Shown: positions 33,000 through 43,989 of the stretch, in pieces | Layout of the letters: the number at the start of each line of letters is the position of its first letter | Position numbering within the stretch: position 1 is the first letter of the stretch | Assembly: GCF_000003815.2 (NCBI RefSeq) | Contig: NC_049992.1 | Location: forward strand, 19,047,707 to 19,111,706 | Source: Branchiostoma floridae | Taxonomy: Eukaryota > Chordata > Leptocardii > Amphioxiformes > Branchiostomatidae | DNA: 64,000 nt | Direction of reading: 5' to 3' | Position numbers and translations under genes: made by a program | Notes under the pieces: generated by a model | Database searches by the model: none | The model's input: the letters and a program-made list of their open reading frames with translations, nothing else | Told to the model about the DNA's origin: nothing

Positions 33000-33660
33000 T
33001 TGTTTTTGTTTTCTGCTATCAAAACATTAATGTTATAAGGACATTAATCTTTGCTAGGATGAAATTTAATTAGCACGCACAAATTATCATGGGGAAACAA
33101 AAAAACCGCTTGCGTAGTGAGTGATACTACATTGTTCAGATTTAAGAAAACTTGGGAAGATGGTTTGCAAAAACAGGTCTAGCTTGCTATTAATCTAGTA
33201 AGGGTCTTTCTTTTTTAACATCTATTAACTTTTTTTGCTAAAAGGCTGCATAACGATTAACATAGATATTCTTTTTCTGTAAATCGCTTTCTCATTGATG
33301 AGATGAATGTTAACCATATGGATGTTATAAGCAGCAGCATCTTTTAATAAATGGGTTACCAAAATGTTTGATGTGTATTTTTCAAATTTGTAACACACAT
33401 GTCCCGAAAGACCTTCAATGAAAGTGCCTGCATTATACACTGTACATGTTGTTACACAATAACCCAGCAGGCCACAAAATGTTTGTTAGAAATATTTCTG
33501 AGATATCATTAAATGACGTTACGCTTTTTAAGCTTCCCTGTGCATTTCTTGTTATTTGTTTCATGTTGTATTCTTTTTTAGTCAGTCGTTTGGATCTGTG
33601 AAAATTTATTCAATTTATTTATTTAAGCAGGTCTTGAAACTTGTTTCTTATCAAACCCTT
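33000..33660. other. 3' flank of the 28-33 kb gene
   Basis: It probably contains the 3' UTR. No clear polyadenylation signal stands out, and I see no gene or repeat. Confidence 0.35.
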
Positions 33661-33665
33661 GTATT

Positions 33666-33928
33666 TACCCTGGAAACTAGACTTTTGCCCAGCGCCGGCA
33701 TTCATTTGTTCGGCAGCCAAGGCAGACTCTCCCGAGGACCTTAGATAAGCTCTCTGGAGAGGTGTTATTATCAATGTTGAGTCGCGTAGATATAGTAGTA
33801 GGTGGGCCGTTGAGTTAGTACTTTCTGGACTTTTTTTTTCAATTTATATTTATTTAGTTTTTTTTTTTTTTTTTTTTTTTTGTTTTTTTTCTATTATTAT
33901 TGTGATTTCCTTTGTACTTTTTTTCTTT

Positions 33929-33964
<36 letters not shown>

Positions 33965-34163
33965 TTTTTTTTTTTTTCATTTTTTTGTTTTTTTTTTTTT
34001 TGTTTTTTATGTTCTTTTTTGGAGAGTAGGGAGGTGCCACCTGTCTACCTGTCTAGCTAGGCCGGGAAAATCTCCATGCATGATCTATGACTCCTCCCCG
34101 TAGCCTTGGCTGAAGAACAGGTTCTCTACCGGTCCTGGCTGAAAAACTGGTTTCCAGGGTATA
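33666..34163. mobile_element. TIR element with homopolymer-T core
   Basis: The left end ACCCTGGAAACTAGACTTTT pairs with the right end reading, inverted, ACCCTGGAAACCAGTTTTTC. AGCCAAGGC also recurs inverted inside both ends. The core (33860-34010) is almost pure T with scattered G and C. No clear target duplication is seen and there is no ORF other than poly-Phe. Confidence 0.6.
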
Positions 34164-35586
34164 CAGTAGGATAAGATGAGAAACTACTCTAGAGGTACTT
34201 CTCTTTATTGTAGAAATAAGCTCAAAGGCAAAGTTGCAATCGAATACTTTATTCATGATAGACATTTCAATCAACAAAAAATACAATTACAAAGTATATA
34301 ACTTGTATTTAACTATCCATCAAATATCATTTAGAATACAAAGAATAATGAGTTCTAATACGTCGATGAAGATTAGACATATAATATCAGGCATATCAGA
34401 TAAGTTCTAAAAATGTCTGGAGTTAGAACTCAACTATTTTTTTTTCTAAACTCATATAATAGATACGGCATAATGTAACAGCTCTTATCTTTGGCGCACT
34501 AAAAATTATGTTGGACACATATAGATAAAGAGGATAGCAAATTATCACGCCTATCATATGCATGCTGCAATTACGGTAGAGCTAGGAAAACATGAAAGCA
34601 TGTGAATGTCATCTCCGAGTATCAACAGTGACCGTACGACTTGGTGATTGGCTGGTGGTTGGGAGTAATTCAGCAGTCAAGTTTGACTCTTAACCACGTC
34701 AAATACAGTGCTGACTTACTCGCAACTTGTTTTCAAATGCAACCTACCTATGCGTACGTATGTCTGAGGGATACGCCACCAGGGAAACTCTGCCTAAATT
34801 CTGAAGTACGTCTATGGCAAACAGTTGCTCGAGGTTTTCATTATTAGAGGACAGACAGAATCTCCTTGGCGACCTGGTACACGACCTCTGACTACACTTC
34901 TCCATAGATGGCCGTCAGGATCAATATTTTACGATATCGTTGATTGCGTATTACATTTATTGTCTAGTCATCCCACTGCAACTTTTCGAAGCAAGACTTA
35001 TTCAAGAACCTCCCAACGTAGGACAAGGGTAAGGAACTATGAACACTGGTTATTTGATAGATTGATCATTATCTGAAAACAACACTGGACCAAGGGTCGT
35101 AATATCGACATGTGTGCGTACACTCATGCTTCGAACGAAATTGTACCTAAAGTCTTGTGCTGGGTTATGTTGAGGGGAACTTTCATTTGTGACTTAATTT
35201 GAATAGCCGTCGTTTCGTCACGATTTGGCATCGAATACAATTTGGTTTGTCATGTAGAGATGAGCTATCTTAAGCTTTTGACGATTAGTGACGATTCCAG
35301 ATAAACAAGCACATGATATCTGCCTTACAGTTACAATGACATATGACGTCAGCTCTTATAAATCTGCTAGTTACTCTACTGAGGCTGCCACATCATGTTG
35401 TTGGGTTCTTTTGTCTGTCTTGGGCTACCGACGGGAATCATAAAACTTAACATTGTGCAGATATCGATGTAACATGCTAGTAAATGCAAGGCGTACACTC
35501 TGCTTAGTGAGTCCATATGTGGTTGGTAACAATTGTTCTACAGAAATGGTATGTGTTATGAAAGCTAGTTCGTGTAAGTCCGTTAT
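34164..35586. other. Intergenic; fragment related to the 44.6-45.5 kb TIR element
   Basis: Around 34640-34735, GGGAGTAATTCAGCAGTCAA followed by CTTAACCACG and GCTGACTTACTC matches 44875-44945 inside the TIR element described there. The remainder shows no gene. The last part probably includes the 3' UTR of the GTPase gene. Confidence 0.45.
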
Positions 35587-38261
35587 TTACAGCAAAACGC
35601 ACCAAATATTAGATCTAGGTGGCTCTTCATGGGGAGGTGGAGTCTCTATGACCCTGATATTCGGATCTGTGAGGTTCATCCAGGTGTTCAGTAAGACGCT
35701 GTCGATTTTTGGATTTGGCATCATTACTCGGTAGTCGTTTGGGTCGGTGCATGCCGTAACATCCTTACAGTACAGGGAAGTTGTCTTAAATCGAACGTTG
35801 TTGTCCGTGAGTGTAAGGGCTGCCTGGGCATCCTCAACACGCTTCTGTAGATCGTCAGCTTTGTCGATCTTGGTCATCATGGCGAAGATTGGTATATCTA
35901 TACAAATATCAACAATAAAATTGTAATTTAAAGGGAAAATAAATCACATTTATGTTACAATTTTAAGACCTTATATCTGTACACAAAATAAAGCAACTTA
36001 CCAACTAGAGTTCGGCGACCTCATACCTCCATGAATATTCAGAGCTTTTGTAAATTTTATGCAATTAACTAACATTAACATAATTATTGCATGGTGTTGT
36101 TCATCAGAGTAACGTACACATGTCACAATAATCAAATTCCAATCATTGATCATATTTAAAAGAGGTTTTGCAATTCTTACATAAATTATGCAAATAAGTT
36201 CCCATTACCATATTTGATATCTGATTATATTCCACCTATCATAATTAACATGTGTTACATTTATTGAAGTCCAGTTATTGAAAACAATGAAATTATGCAA
36301 TTTCCTCATTAATTATGCAAATTAAGTACCATTTGCATAACATGTATATCATTATAAACGTCTTTGCCTAAGCTACCCGCATGCCTAAAATGATGTCGAT
36401 TCGTCAATCCTTTCTGCAGTTATCCTCTTTGGAATGTTTTGACAAAAACGCCCCTGCAGTTCCAAAATTAGATGTTAGGGGGCTGAAACTTGCCCCACTT
36501 TAGCATGACACTGCATGCTATCTACCACCCAAATGTCAAGACCATATCATGTCCGGGACAAGAGATACATTGAAAAAACTGCTATGATATATTATTCTCA
36601 TTAATTATGCAAATGTACTCTAATTTTGCATAATTAGTACTTAATTCTGTACAACATTGTCTAAGGTACCTACATACCAAAAATCATGAAAATCCGTTGT
36701 TCCCTTCTTGAGTTATCCACTTCAGAAGTTTTTGACAAAAATGCCCTGCTATCCCAAACCTAGTTGCTAGGGGGCCCAAACCTATGTCACTTATTCCTGA
36801 GCATAAGAGCTATCTAACACCCAAAAATTGTGACCATACCTTGTTCAGAACACGAGATAGCAAAACCGGAAGTTGCACGGCAGTACCAAGGGAAGCCGCT
36901 AGGGGGCCCAAAATCTAATCACTTCCAGCTTTTGTCACACCCTACCAACACACCAAGTATGAAACCAATCCACCCAGCCGTTCTTGAGTTATCTTGTTGA
37001 CAGACAGACACACACACAAACGCAGGGTAAAATATAACCTCCATGACATTTCATGGAGGTAACAAGCTTTCGATCAGTCCTTCGAAAGCTTGTTGGTAAG
37101 CGCTTTATTTTGTGTGCGGACATAAGGTCTTAAAATTGTAACATGATGTTGACTTCTGTCACACATGAGCTTGCATTCAGATCACATTTATTACAGTTAT
37201 TCTTGTCAATAGACATTTTGCCCTTTACACGTTTAGGTTCGGATCAGAGTGACCAAATATGCACTGAATGAATTATCTAAACATTGCTAATAATAAGCTG
37301 CGATGTTAAATATATCATCTACCAATTTGTGATTTCAAAGTCAATCAACAAGCATCTATTCCTGACCATAAACTGGTCTGCATGCTGAAGCAGTTCCTTA
37401 CTCTTAACCAAATTCTCGGTTTCTTCTCTCGCAAATTTTAGTCACAGTCTATATAGAATACAGAAATTATGTTGTTTGCGTGGAATGCGTATAATTGCGC
37501 ATGGAAGTTAAAAGAGGAGTTTTACCGTGATCTTTCTGTGCCCCTGACTTGATAGCTGTCACCAGAAGTTTATGGACGTCGCAGTCTGCTGAATTGATGT
37601 AAACGATTCGGTCAAACGTCATCTTGCGGTTAACTCTTCCGAATTTATTTCGAAGCTGCTCAGGGCTTTGATTAATGAATTCGAGAACTTTGGTGCCAGG
37701 CGGTATACGGCCGTCAAGTGTCAGCGACACGATTGTAGAGTACGCTTCTTCGCTGGCATCAGGAAAGCCGGGACAGTCCCAGAAGATGACGTTCTTCCTG
37801 TAGCCAGGGATTGAGTGTTTCTCGTCTTCTTCTTTACATCTGAAAAAAAGAGAAAACAATATCTATTTTCATCTCTTGCCTGAAGTTCAATAGATAACTA
37901 AATAAAGTTATGTGGGCATCAAGCAACCCGATGAATGAATAGAGTATACTCTAAATAAGTGAGGTAATTTGATGAGGACCAGATAGAAGTACTACAACCA
38001 CAGCACAACTCACTTGTCATCAAACATGACATATCTCTCCAAACGTTTCGTCACACTCAAGTAAGGGGCGTTAGCGTAGTGTGCGTATTCGTGCCACGTT
38101 CCAGTAACGGCCATAACCATCGAGTTGATGAAGGAGGACTTCCCTGAGCCATACATGCCGACCACGAGGACGTTAAACTCCTTGCCCGGTATGTTTTGTA
38201 AGCGCTTTTTTACTTTGTCACGCAGCGATTCCAATTCACCGGGTTTCGGTCCTTGCGCCAT
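35587..38261 (-). CDS. P-loop GTPase-like protein with C-terminal CaaX box (3 exons, 290 aa)
   Basis: Minus-strand exons are 38261-38014, 37839-37526 and 35897-35587, GT/AG, phases 2 and 1, 873 nt including TAA. The start is the first in-frame ATG (MAQGPKPGEL). Residues 35-42 are a Walker A/G1 loop (GMYGSGKS), 104-108 a G3 motif (DCPGF) and 196-199 the G4 motif (TKID). The last four residues, CVLL, form a CaaX box, which in known proteins with a final Leu directs geranylgeranylation and membrane attachment. The layout is that of TRAFAC GTPases and recalls IFI44-like proteins of invertebrates; I cannot assign a subfamily. Intron 2 contains a 1.06-kb repeat. All motifs are intact, so it is probably functional. 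Induction or an immune role is only a guess. Confidence 0.85.
36004..37065 (+). repeat. ATGCAAAT-rich repeat, full-length copy in intron 2 of the GTPase gene
   Basis: It starts AACTAGAGTTCGGCGACCTC with ACCTCCATGAATATT just inside, and ends with ATTTCATGGAGGTAAC. The interior has TTAATTATGCAAATTA motifs, GGAAGCCGCTAGGGGGCCCA and an ACAGACAGACACACACAC stretch. The copy at 40131-41215 is the same element in the opposite direction. Confidence 0.75.
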
Positions 38262-39330
38262 TTTCCCCGAAAGAGTGCTCACTGGATGGAAGACAGACTA
38301 ATGCAATCCGTGAGCAACTTAATATGTAAATAGACCTCCATTGGCCAATGGCAGATCGACCTTCATATCATGTTATATGGTAGGTATAGATATGGAATGG
38401 ACTATGTAACGTTGGTAGGAGATTTCAAAATTTATTGGTAGGCCGCGGAAATTAAAAATATCTGGATGACATCCATGCGCTCATTAATTTTCGCATGATT
38501 TAAAAATCATACAAGATGTTTTGTATTCTTCGTAGATGGTCTTGACGAGAAAGTACCAAAATGGGAAGATCTCTTGTGTTGTAGCTTAATTATTGTTTTT
38601 GTAGAAAAAGTACAACTAGAGAGGTAGCCATGACTGTAGTTGTACTCATCAAATTGGCGTTTACTATTCTTGGTTGGTGCCACAGTCATAGGACAGTGTT
38701 TGGCTGATCAGGGGCCTTTGTTGCACGTGAGGAACAATGGTTCGGCGTAAGTAATCTATTTAGCTACGTCAGTATAGACTAGATTTTCCATAAACTCTCT
38801 CTCATCTACTTGTCACATAGTGATAATCATTCCAGCTTTGTTTTACGGTAACTTATTATGAAATATGTCAGCAAAATAATCATAATGTTATTGACATTTC
38901 CCACTGTGACCAAACATCTGAACTATGTGAACTATTTTCATCAACACTTTATATCATTATAGAACGATGTCACAGTCATGGGATGGTGTTTGGTTAATCA
39001 GTGGCCCTTGTCGCACGTGAGGAACAATGGTTCGTTATATCAGTAGTCCTTTGAAGTGTGGCAGGTTTGACATGGTTAAACACAACCTGTTACCTGATAC
39101 TTTGCCCGTACGCGTAAGCAATCTTTTGGGTTACATCGGCAGAGACTATGCATTCTATCTGAATCTCATCTACTTGTCACTGAGATCTAATCTAAGCTTT
39201 GTTTTGTGGTGGCCTATAGTAAATACGGTTTAACAGTGAAGAGGGAAGACTCATTTGAAAAGTCTGATCTTTTATGGGGACGTGGCACATACCGCTTGTA
39301 CTGGCGCTATTTTCATCTCAATGACAATGA
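38262..39330. repeat. 5' flank of the GTPase gene with two diverged copies of a roughly 250-bp block
   Basis: GGTGCCACAGTCATAGGACA, then GCACGTGAGGAACAATGGTTC and AGCTTTGTTTTACGG, occurs at about 38670-38850 and again at 38965-39215. A third copy is at 41425-41665. No exon is seen. Tandem copying of the GTPase upstream region is the simplest reading. Confidence 0.6.
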
Positions 39331-39336
39331 AGTTAA

Positions 39337-40130
39337 TTACCTCCATGAAATGTCATGGAGGTTATATTTACCTCCATGAAAATGGAGGTATAGTTTTTGG
39401 TGTGTCTGTGTGTCTGTGTGTGTGTGTGTGTCCGCATACTTGTGGTCAGCATAACTTAAGAACCTCTGAATGGATTGTAATGATATTTGGTATGTGGGTA
39501 GTGGTTGGGAAGACGAAGGTCAAGATTAATTTTGGGCCCCCTGGTGTGTGCCCTTGGTACTGCAGCAGACCTTCATTTTTTGTATCTTTTTATCAGGACA
39601 TGCTATGGTCTTGATTTTTTGGTGGCAGATAGCTTTTGATGTAAGGAAGAAGTGGTGTATGTTTGGGCCCGCTACCAACTTGCTCTTGAACTGCAGGAGC
39701 ATTTCTGTCAAAATCTTCCAAGAAGCATAACAGAACATAGGAATGATATTTGGTATGCAGGTACATGTGGCACACATGTACATAATGAAATCAAAATTAT
39801 GCAAATTTGGACTTCATTTGCAGACTTAATGAGGAAAATTTATATTTACAGTGTTTTCCAATATAGGGTTCAAATACATGTTACATATGTAGTTTGTGGC
39901 AGGCGGAAGTTAAGCAGATACTATTTATGCAAATAAGTCCATAATTTGCATAATTAATTTGAAAGTGTCCTAATTTTTCTTAGTACGTGTAGAAAATGAT
40001 TGGTCTGTCAACACTGTGACCTGTGTACGTTAGTTAAAGGTGTACATAAGAAAGCATAAATTATGCTAATGTGAAAGTCATTTGAATAATCAGACTATTT
40101 CATGGAGGTATGAGGTCTCTGAACTCTAGT
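39337..40130 (-). repeat. ATGCAAAT-rich repeat, partial copy, minus orientation
   Basis: It begins TTACCTCCATGAAATGTCAT (inverted right end of the family) and ends ATGAGGTCTCTGAACTCTAG, and it abuts the next copy. It includes a GT-rich tract (39400-39432) and GCAAATAAGTCCATAATTTG-type sequence. Confidence 0.65.
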
Positions 40131-41215
40131 TACCTCCATGAAAAAATGGAGGTATAGTTTTGAGTGTGTCTGTGTGTGTGTGTGTTTGTGTGTGTGTCTG
40201 TGTGTCCGCATATTTGTGGTCATCATAACTTGAGAACCTCTTGATGGACTACGATGATATTTGGTATGTGGGTAGGGGTTGGGAAGATGAAGGTCAAGGT
40301 CAATTATGGGCTCCCTGGTGTGTGACCTTGGTACTGCAGCGCAACTTCCGGTTTTGCTATCTCGGTGTTCTGAACATGCTATGGTCAAGATTTTTAAGTA
40401 TTAGATAGCTCTTGTGCTCAGGAAAAAATGACGTAAGTTTGGGCCCCCTAGCGTCTAGTTTTGGGATAGCAGGAGCATTTTTGTCAAAACCTTCTGACGA
40501 GGATAACTCAAGAAGGGAACAACGGATTTTCATGATTTTTGGTATGTAGGTACCTCAGACAATGTTGTACAAGAGTAAATACTAATTATGCAAAATAGGA
40601 GTACATTTGCATAATTAAAGAGAATATTCTATCATAGCAATTTTTTCAATGTATCTCTTGTCCTGCATGTGATATGGTCGTGACATTTAGGTGGTAGATA
40701 GCTTGCAGTGTCATGACAAAGTGGGGCAGGTTTTAGCCCCCTAACATTTAATTTCAGAACTGCAGGGGCATTTTTGTCAAGACATTCTAAAGAGGATAAC
40801 TGCAGAAAGGATTGATGGATTGGCATCATATTAGGCATGCGGGTACCTTAGGCAAAGATGTTCATAATGATATACAGTTTATGCAAATGAGGACTTAATT
40901 TGCATAATTAATGAGGAAATTGTATAATTCCATTGTTTTCAATAACTGGACTTCAATAAATGTAACACTTGTTAATTATAATCAGTGGAACATATGCAGA
41001 TATCAAATATGCAAAGGAGGAACTTATTTGCATAATTTATGCAAAAATTGCAAAACAATGGTCTGAATTGGGAATTTTACTTGTGACATGTGTACTGTAC
41101 GTTATCAAATGATGAACAACACCATGCATAAATCATGTTAATGTTAAGTCATTTGCATGAAATTATCAAAAGCTCTAAATATTCATGGCGGTATGAGGTC
41201 GCCAAACTCTAGTTA
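40131..41215 (-). repeat. ATGCAAAT-rich repeat, full-length copy, minus orientation
   Basis: It runs from TTACCTCCATGAAAAAATGG to GGTCGCCAAACTCTAGTTAC and matches 36004-37065 in reverse along its whole length, including the CAATGTATCTCTTGTCC and TAGCCCCCTAACAT blocks. The two copies form a large inverted pair around the GTPase promoter and first two exons. Confidence 0.75.
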
Positions 41216-41690
41216 CGTATAATTCCAAATGAAAAAAATAGATTTGGGAATACTTACTGTACATGTGCATGCGTAGACTTTGTGGTTCAAATTCAATGTT
41301 ACTTTTTGCGTTTACAGATCATACTGGCCCGCATATTGGTTATGTATTTATAAGTCTTGATATAGAAATAATGGTGAAGATACATGCCACTGATAGACAA
41401 AACACCAACCAAACTACCGTTTACAATTGTTGAATGATGTCACAGTCACGGGATGGTGTCTGGCTGATAAGCACACGAGGAACAAAGGCACGTTATATTC
41501 TGTAGTCCCTTGATGTGGCAAGGTTGACATGGTTAAACATAACCTTTTCCCCTGATACTTTGCACTTAAGAGTTATATTTTTGTCTACATCAGCATAGAC
41601 TATGTCTTCAGTAATCTCCCTTATTTACTTGTCACTCTGACCTCATTCCAGCTTTGTTTTACGTGACGTACAGTAGGTATTGTTTAATTG
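41216..41690. repeat. Third copy of the GTPase-upstream block plus flank
   Basis: GATGTCACAGTCACGGGATGG, then TGACATGGTTAAACATAACC and TTCCAGCTTTGTTTTACGTG, matches 38965-39215. There is no coding sequence. Confidence 0.55.
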
Positions 41691-41693
41691 TTA

Positions 41694-42185
41694 GGCCGCA
41701 GCAAGTAAAGTTTATGGACGACATCCTCTGCAGACTTAAAAAATAATAAGATAGGGTGAAAAAAACAAGATGGGTCAAAAATGCAAGATGGCTAAATTTC
41801 TAAAATGGACATCATAAACGTCGTATCAAGAACTGAAGTGGAAAAAACAAGCACAGAGACCAAATCATTCATTCCTGTATACAAGAAGTGAATTTCGAAC
41901 TATAGTGTAGTAAAAAATGACACTAGACTGGTATCATTTACAAAGTTGGCAACTGCACTCATGTCTTTCATAGTGATGACGCTTTTGTACAACCATAGTA
42001 CCAGTAACTACCTCGCTAGTGTCACTTCTACAAGTACAATCAGTACACACAACATATTTTCCTATTTTGACACTTTCTCGTCATGTTGACCATCTCAAAA
42101 GATGAAAAAAGTCTTTTTTTTTCTGAAATCAGGCAAAAATCATTGAGCGCACGGATGTCATCCATAAAATTTACTTGCTGTGGCC
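41694..42185. mobile_element. Harbinger-like MITE, 492 bp
   Basis: The TIRs are GGCCGCAGCAAGTAAAGTTT and the inverse AAATTTACTTGCTGTGGCC; both continue into GGAT-type sequence (ATGGACGACATCC / GGATGTCATCCAT). TTA lies directly outside each end (41691-41693 and 42186-42188), the 3-bp TWA target duplication typical of PIF/Harbinger. There is no transposase. Confidence 0.8.
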
Positions 42186-42797
42186 TTAAGTTGGAGATGC
42201 ATTTAAAGAAAGTTGCGCAATAGCGGCTGAAAATGAAGTAGCGACATATAGAACACATAATGATATTGGATAAAGTTATCAATGTCCCCATAACTAACGA
42301 TCGATGTTGTTGACATTTCTCACCGTGGCTTGTTTTTCAAGCATCTGAACTACTTGTCAGCATTTCTGGCGGCAGTGACGATAACGTTATTTGGTTTAGA
42401 ACCCAGATATGTCTGCCGATAGCACACACGTTCAGGCACAGTCTCGATAAAGAATAATTCAATAAAGATCAAAGGATTAAAATTTGTGAGCAAATGCAAC
42501 ATATTTCCTGTTAAAGCATAGCTACAAGTGTGTGCTCATTCTTTGCATATTTTCTGTCATTGAACAAAAATCTAAAGCAAACATTTTCCAATCCCTTTGC
42601 ACTGATTCATCGTTAAGAAATTTTGAAATGAATACATTCAATAATTTTGGGGACACATTTCCAATGAAAGAAAGTAACTCGCACATTGTGCACTTTAAAA
42701 CCTACGAATGGAACAAGTCAAGAGGGATTGCGATGTTTTCAAGACCTGCTTTAGCAGTTAGTTACTTGTAGCCTCCTTACACAGCTCGCATTAATCT
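42186..42797. other. Intergenic, no gene seen
   Basis: A 79-codon ORF at 42532-42771 has no recognisable motif and no splice context. I do not call it. Confidence 0.35.
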
Positions 42798-43712
42798 TTA
42801 ACCCTATTCAGACCGGGGGTATTTTTAGGCACACGCCAACTTTTATGTCACATAACGCCAGAACGGCTTACGCTGGAACCACCAAATTCGATGAGTTTTC
42901 TTAAAGTTTTGTTGGCAACAATTTTACAAAGTTTGAAAAACTTTCCATTTTACGTGTTACGATTGGCAATTGTTTGTTGCCAGGCATTTTTTAACAAAAA
43001 TCGCTAATGTCGGTTCTAACAATATATTTTTTCACGTTTATTTGCTACTAAGTATTTTCTTACATGAATAAAATCTTATTTTATCTAGAATATCTTGCAC
43101 AATTTAGTATGAGTAGGTTATGCTCACTTGATGACGTCATCGGCCACAATCAAAGATGTGACTATGTGACCAGATCAAAAATAAGTAGCTTATAATCCCT
43201 TAGAATTTGTAACTACCTGGTATTTTTTTCATTAAAAAACGTTTCAAGGAACGTTGTAGTCTATTTCCATTGTCTTTTGCGATTATATTCTGAAACTCTA
43301 TTTTTGAAAATTCAACGTGGTGGAGATAAGATGGCGGAGCCGAATTGGTATCTTAGATAAGCATGAGGTCGTTTTATGACGTCATTTTGACGCCATTGAT
43401 AATGCTATGCGTAAAATAAATCGTAACAAACAATATCATTCTTATATCTGCACTTGCTGTTACATTTTTGTAGTATGCCTTGAAGTTTTCTGGGAATACC
43501 CTTTGTCCATGGTTCCAGCCAATCAAATTGATGATGTCATAATTACGTCATATAGATAAATCAGACAGTACAGACATCATAGCGTCAAATTTCTTAAAAT
43601 GTTTAGCTATATATCTACATCATTCTCTAAAAATTTGGTCGTCGTATGATAAGTCGTTTAAAAGTTACAGGAGTTAGAAGGGGCGGGTCTCAAAAGCCCG
43701 GTCTGAATCAGG
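42798..43712 (+). mobile_element. TTAA-flanked MITE, copy 4, right end degraded
   Basis: It starts TTTAACCCTATTCAGACCGG and follows copies 2 and 3 through the interior (CAAAGATG, GATAAGATGGCGGAGCC, repeated TGACGTCA). The right end reads CCGGTCTGAATCAGGCCTGA, so the final AGGGTTAA is mutated. It is more diverged than copies 2 and 3. Confidence 0.75.
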
Positions 43713-43989
43713 CCTGATCTGAAAAGTATTTGATAGTTCGCTTAGGAGCGCTGGTCAATCGAATTTACACTTTTGGTGTGAAGACTTTCTCCCAGATAAA
43801 GGTGCGTTACTATGTACTTCTTTGACTAGCATTACATTTTCCGTACCAACTAGATTTTAGCCAGTGTTACTTAACATTGAATCTCTCGTTGGCGGGATTA
43901 ATTGATCCCCTCCCCAAGAGGCCGGCAATTGTCGGGCGGACCGCTAGGAGCGCAGTTTAGTCATCAGGCAAACCCGCCATGATTTCCTT

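Noticed and set aside
33912-34103. Poly-Phe ORF
   Set aside because: It is produced by the T-rich core of a TIR element.
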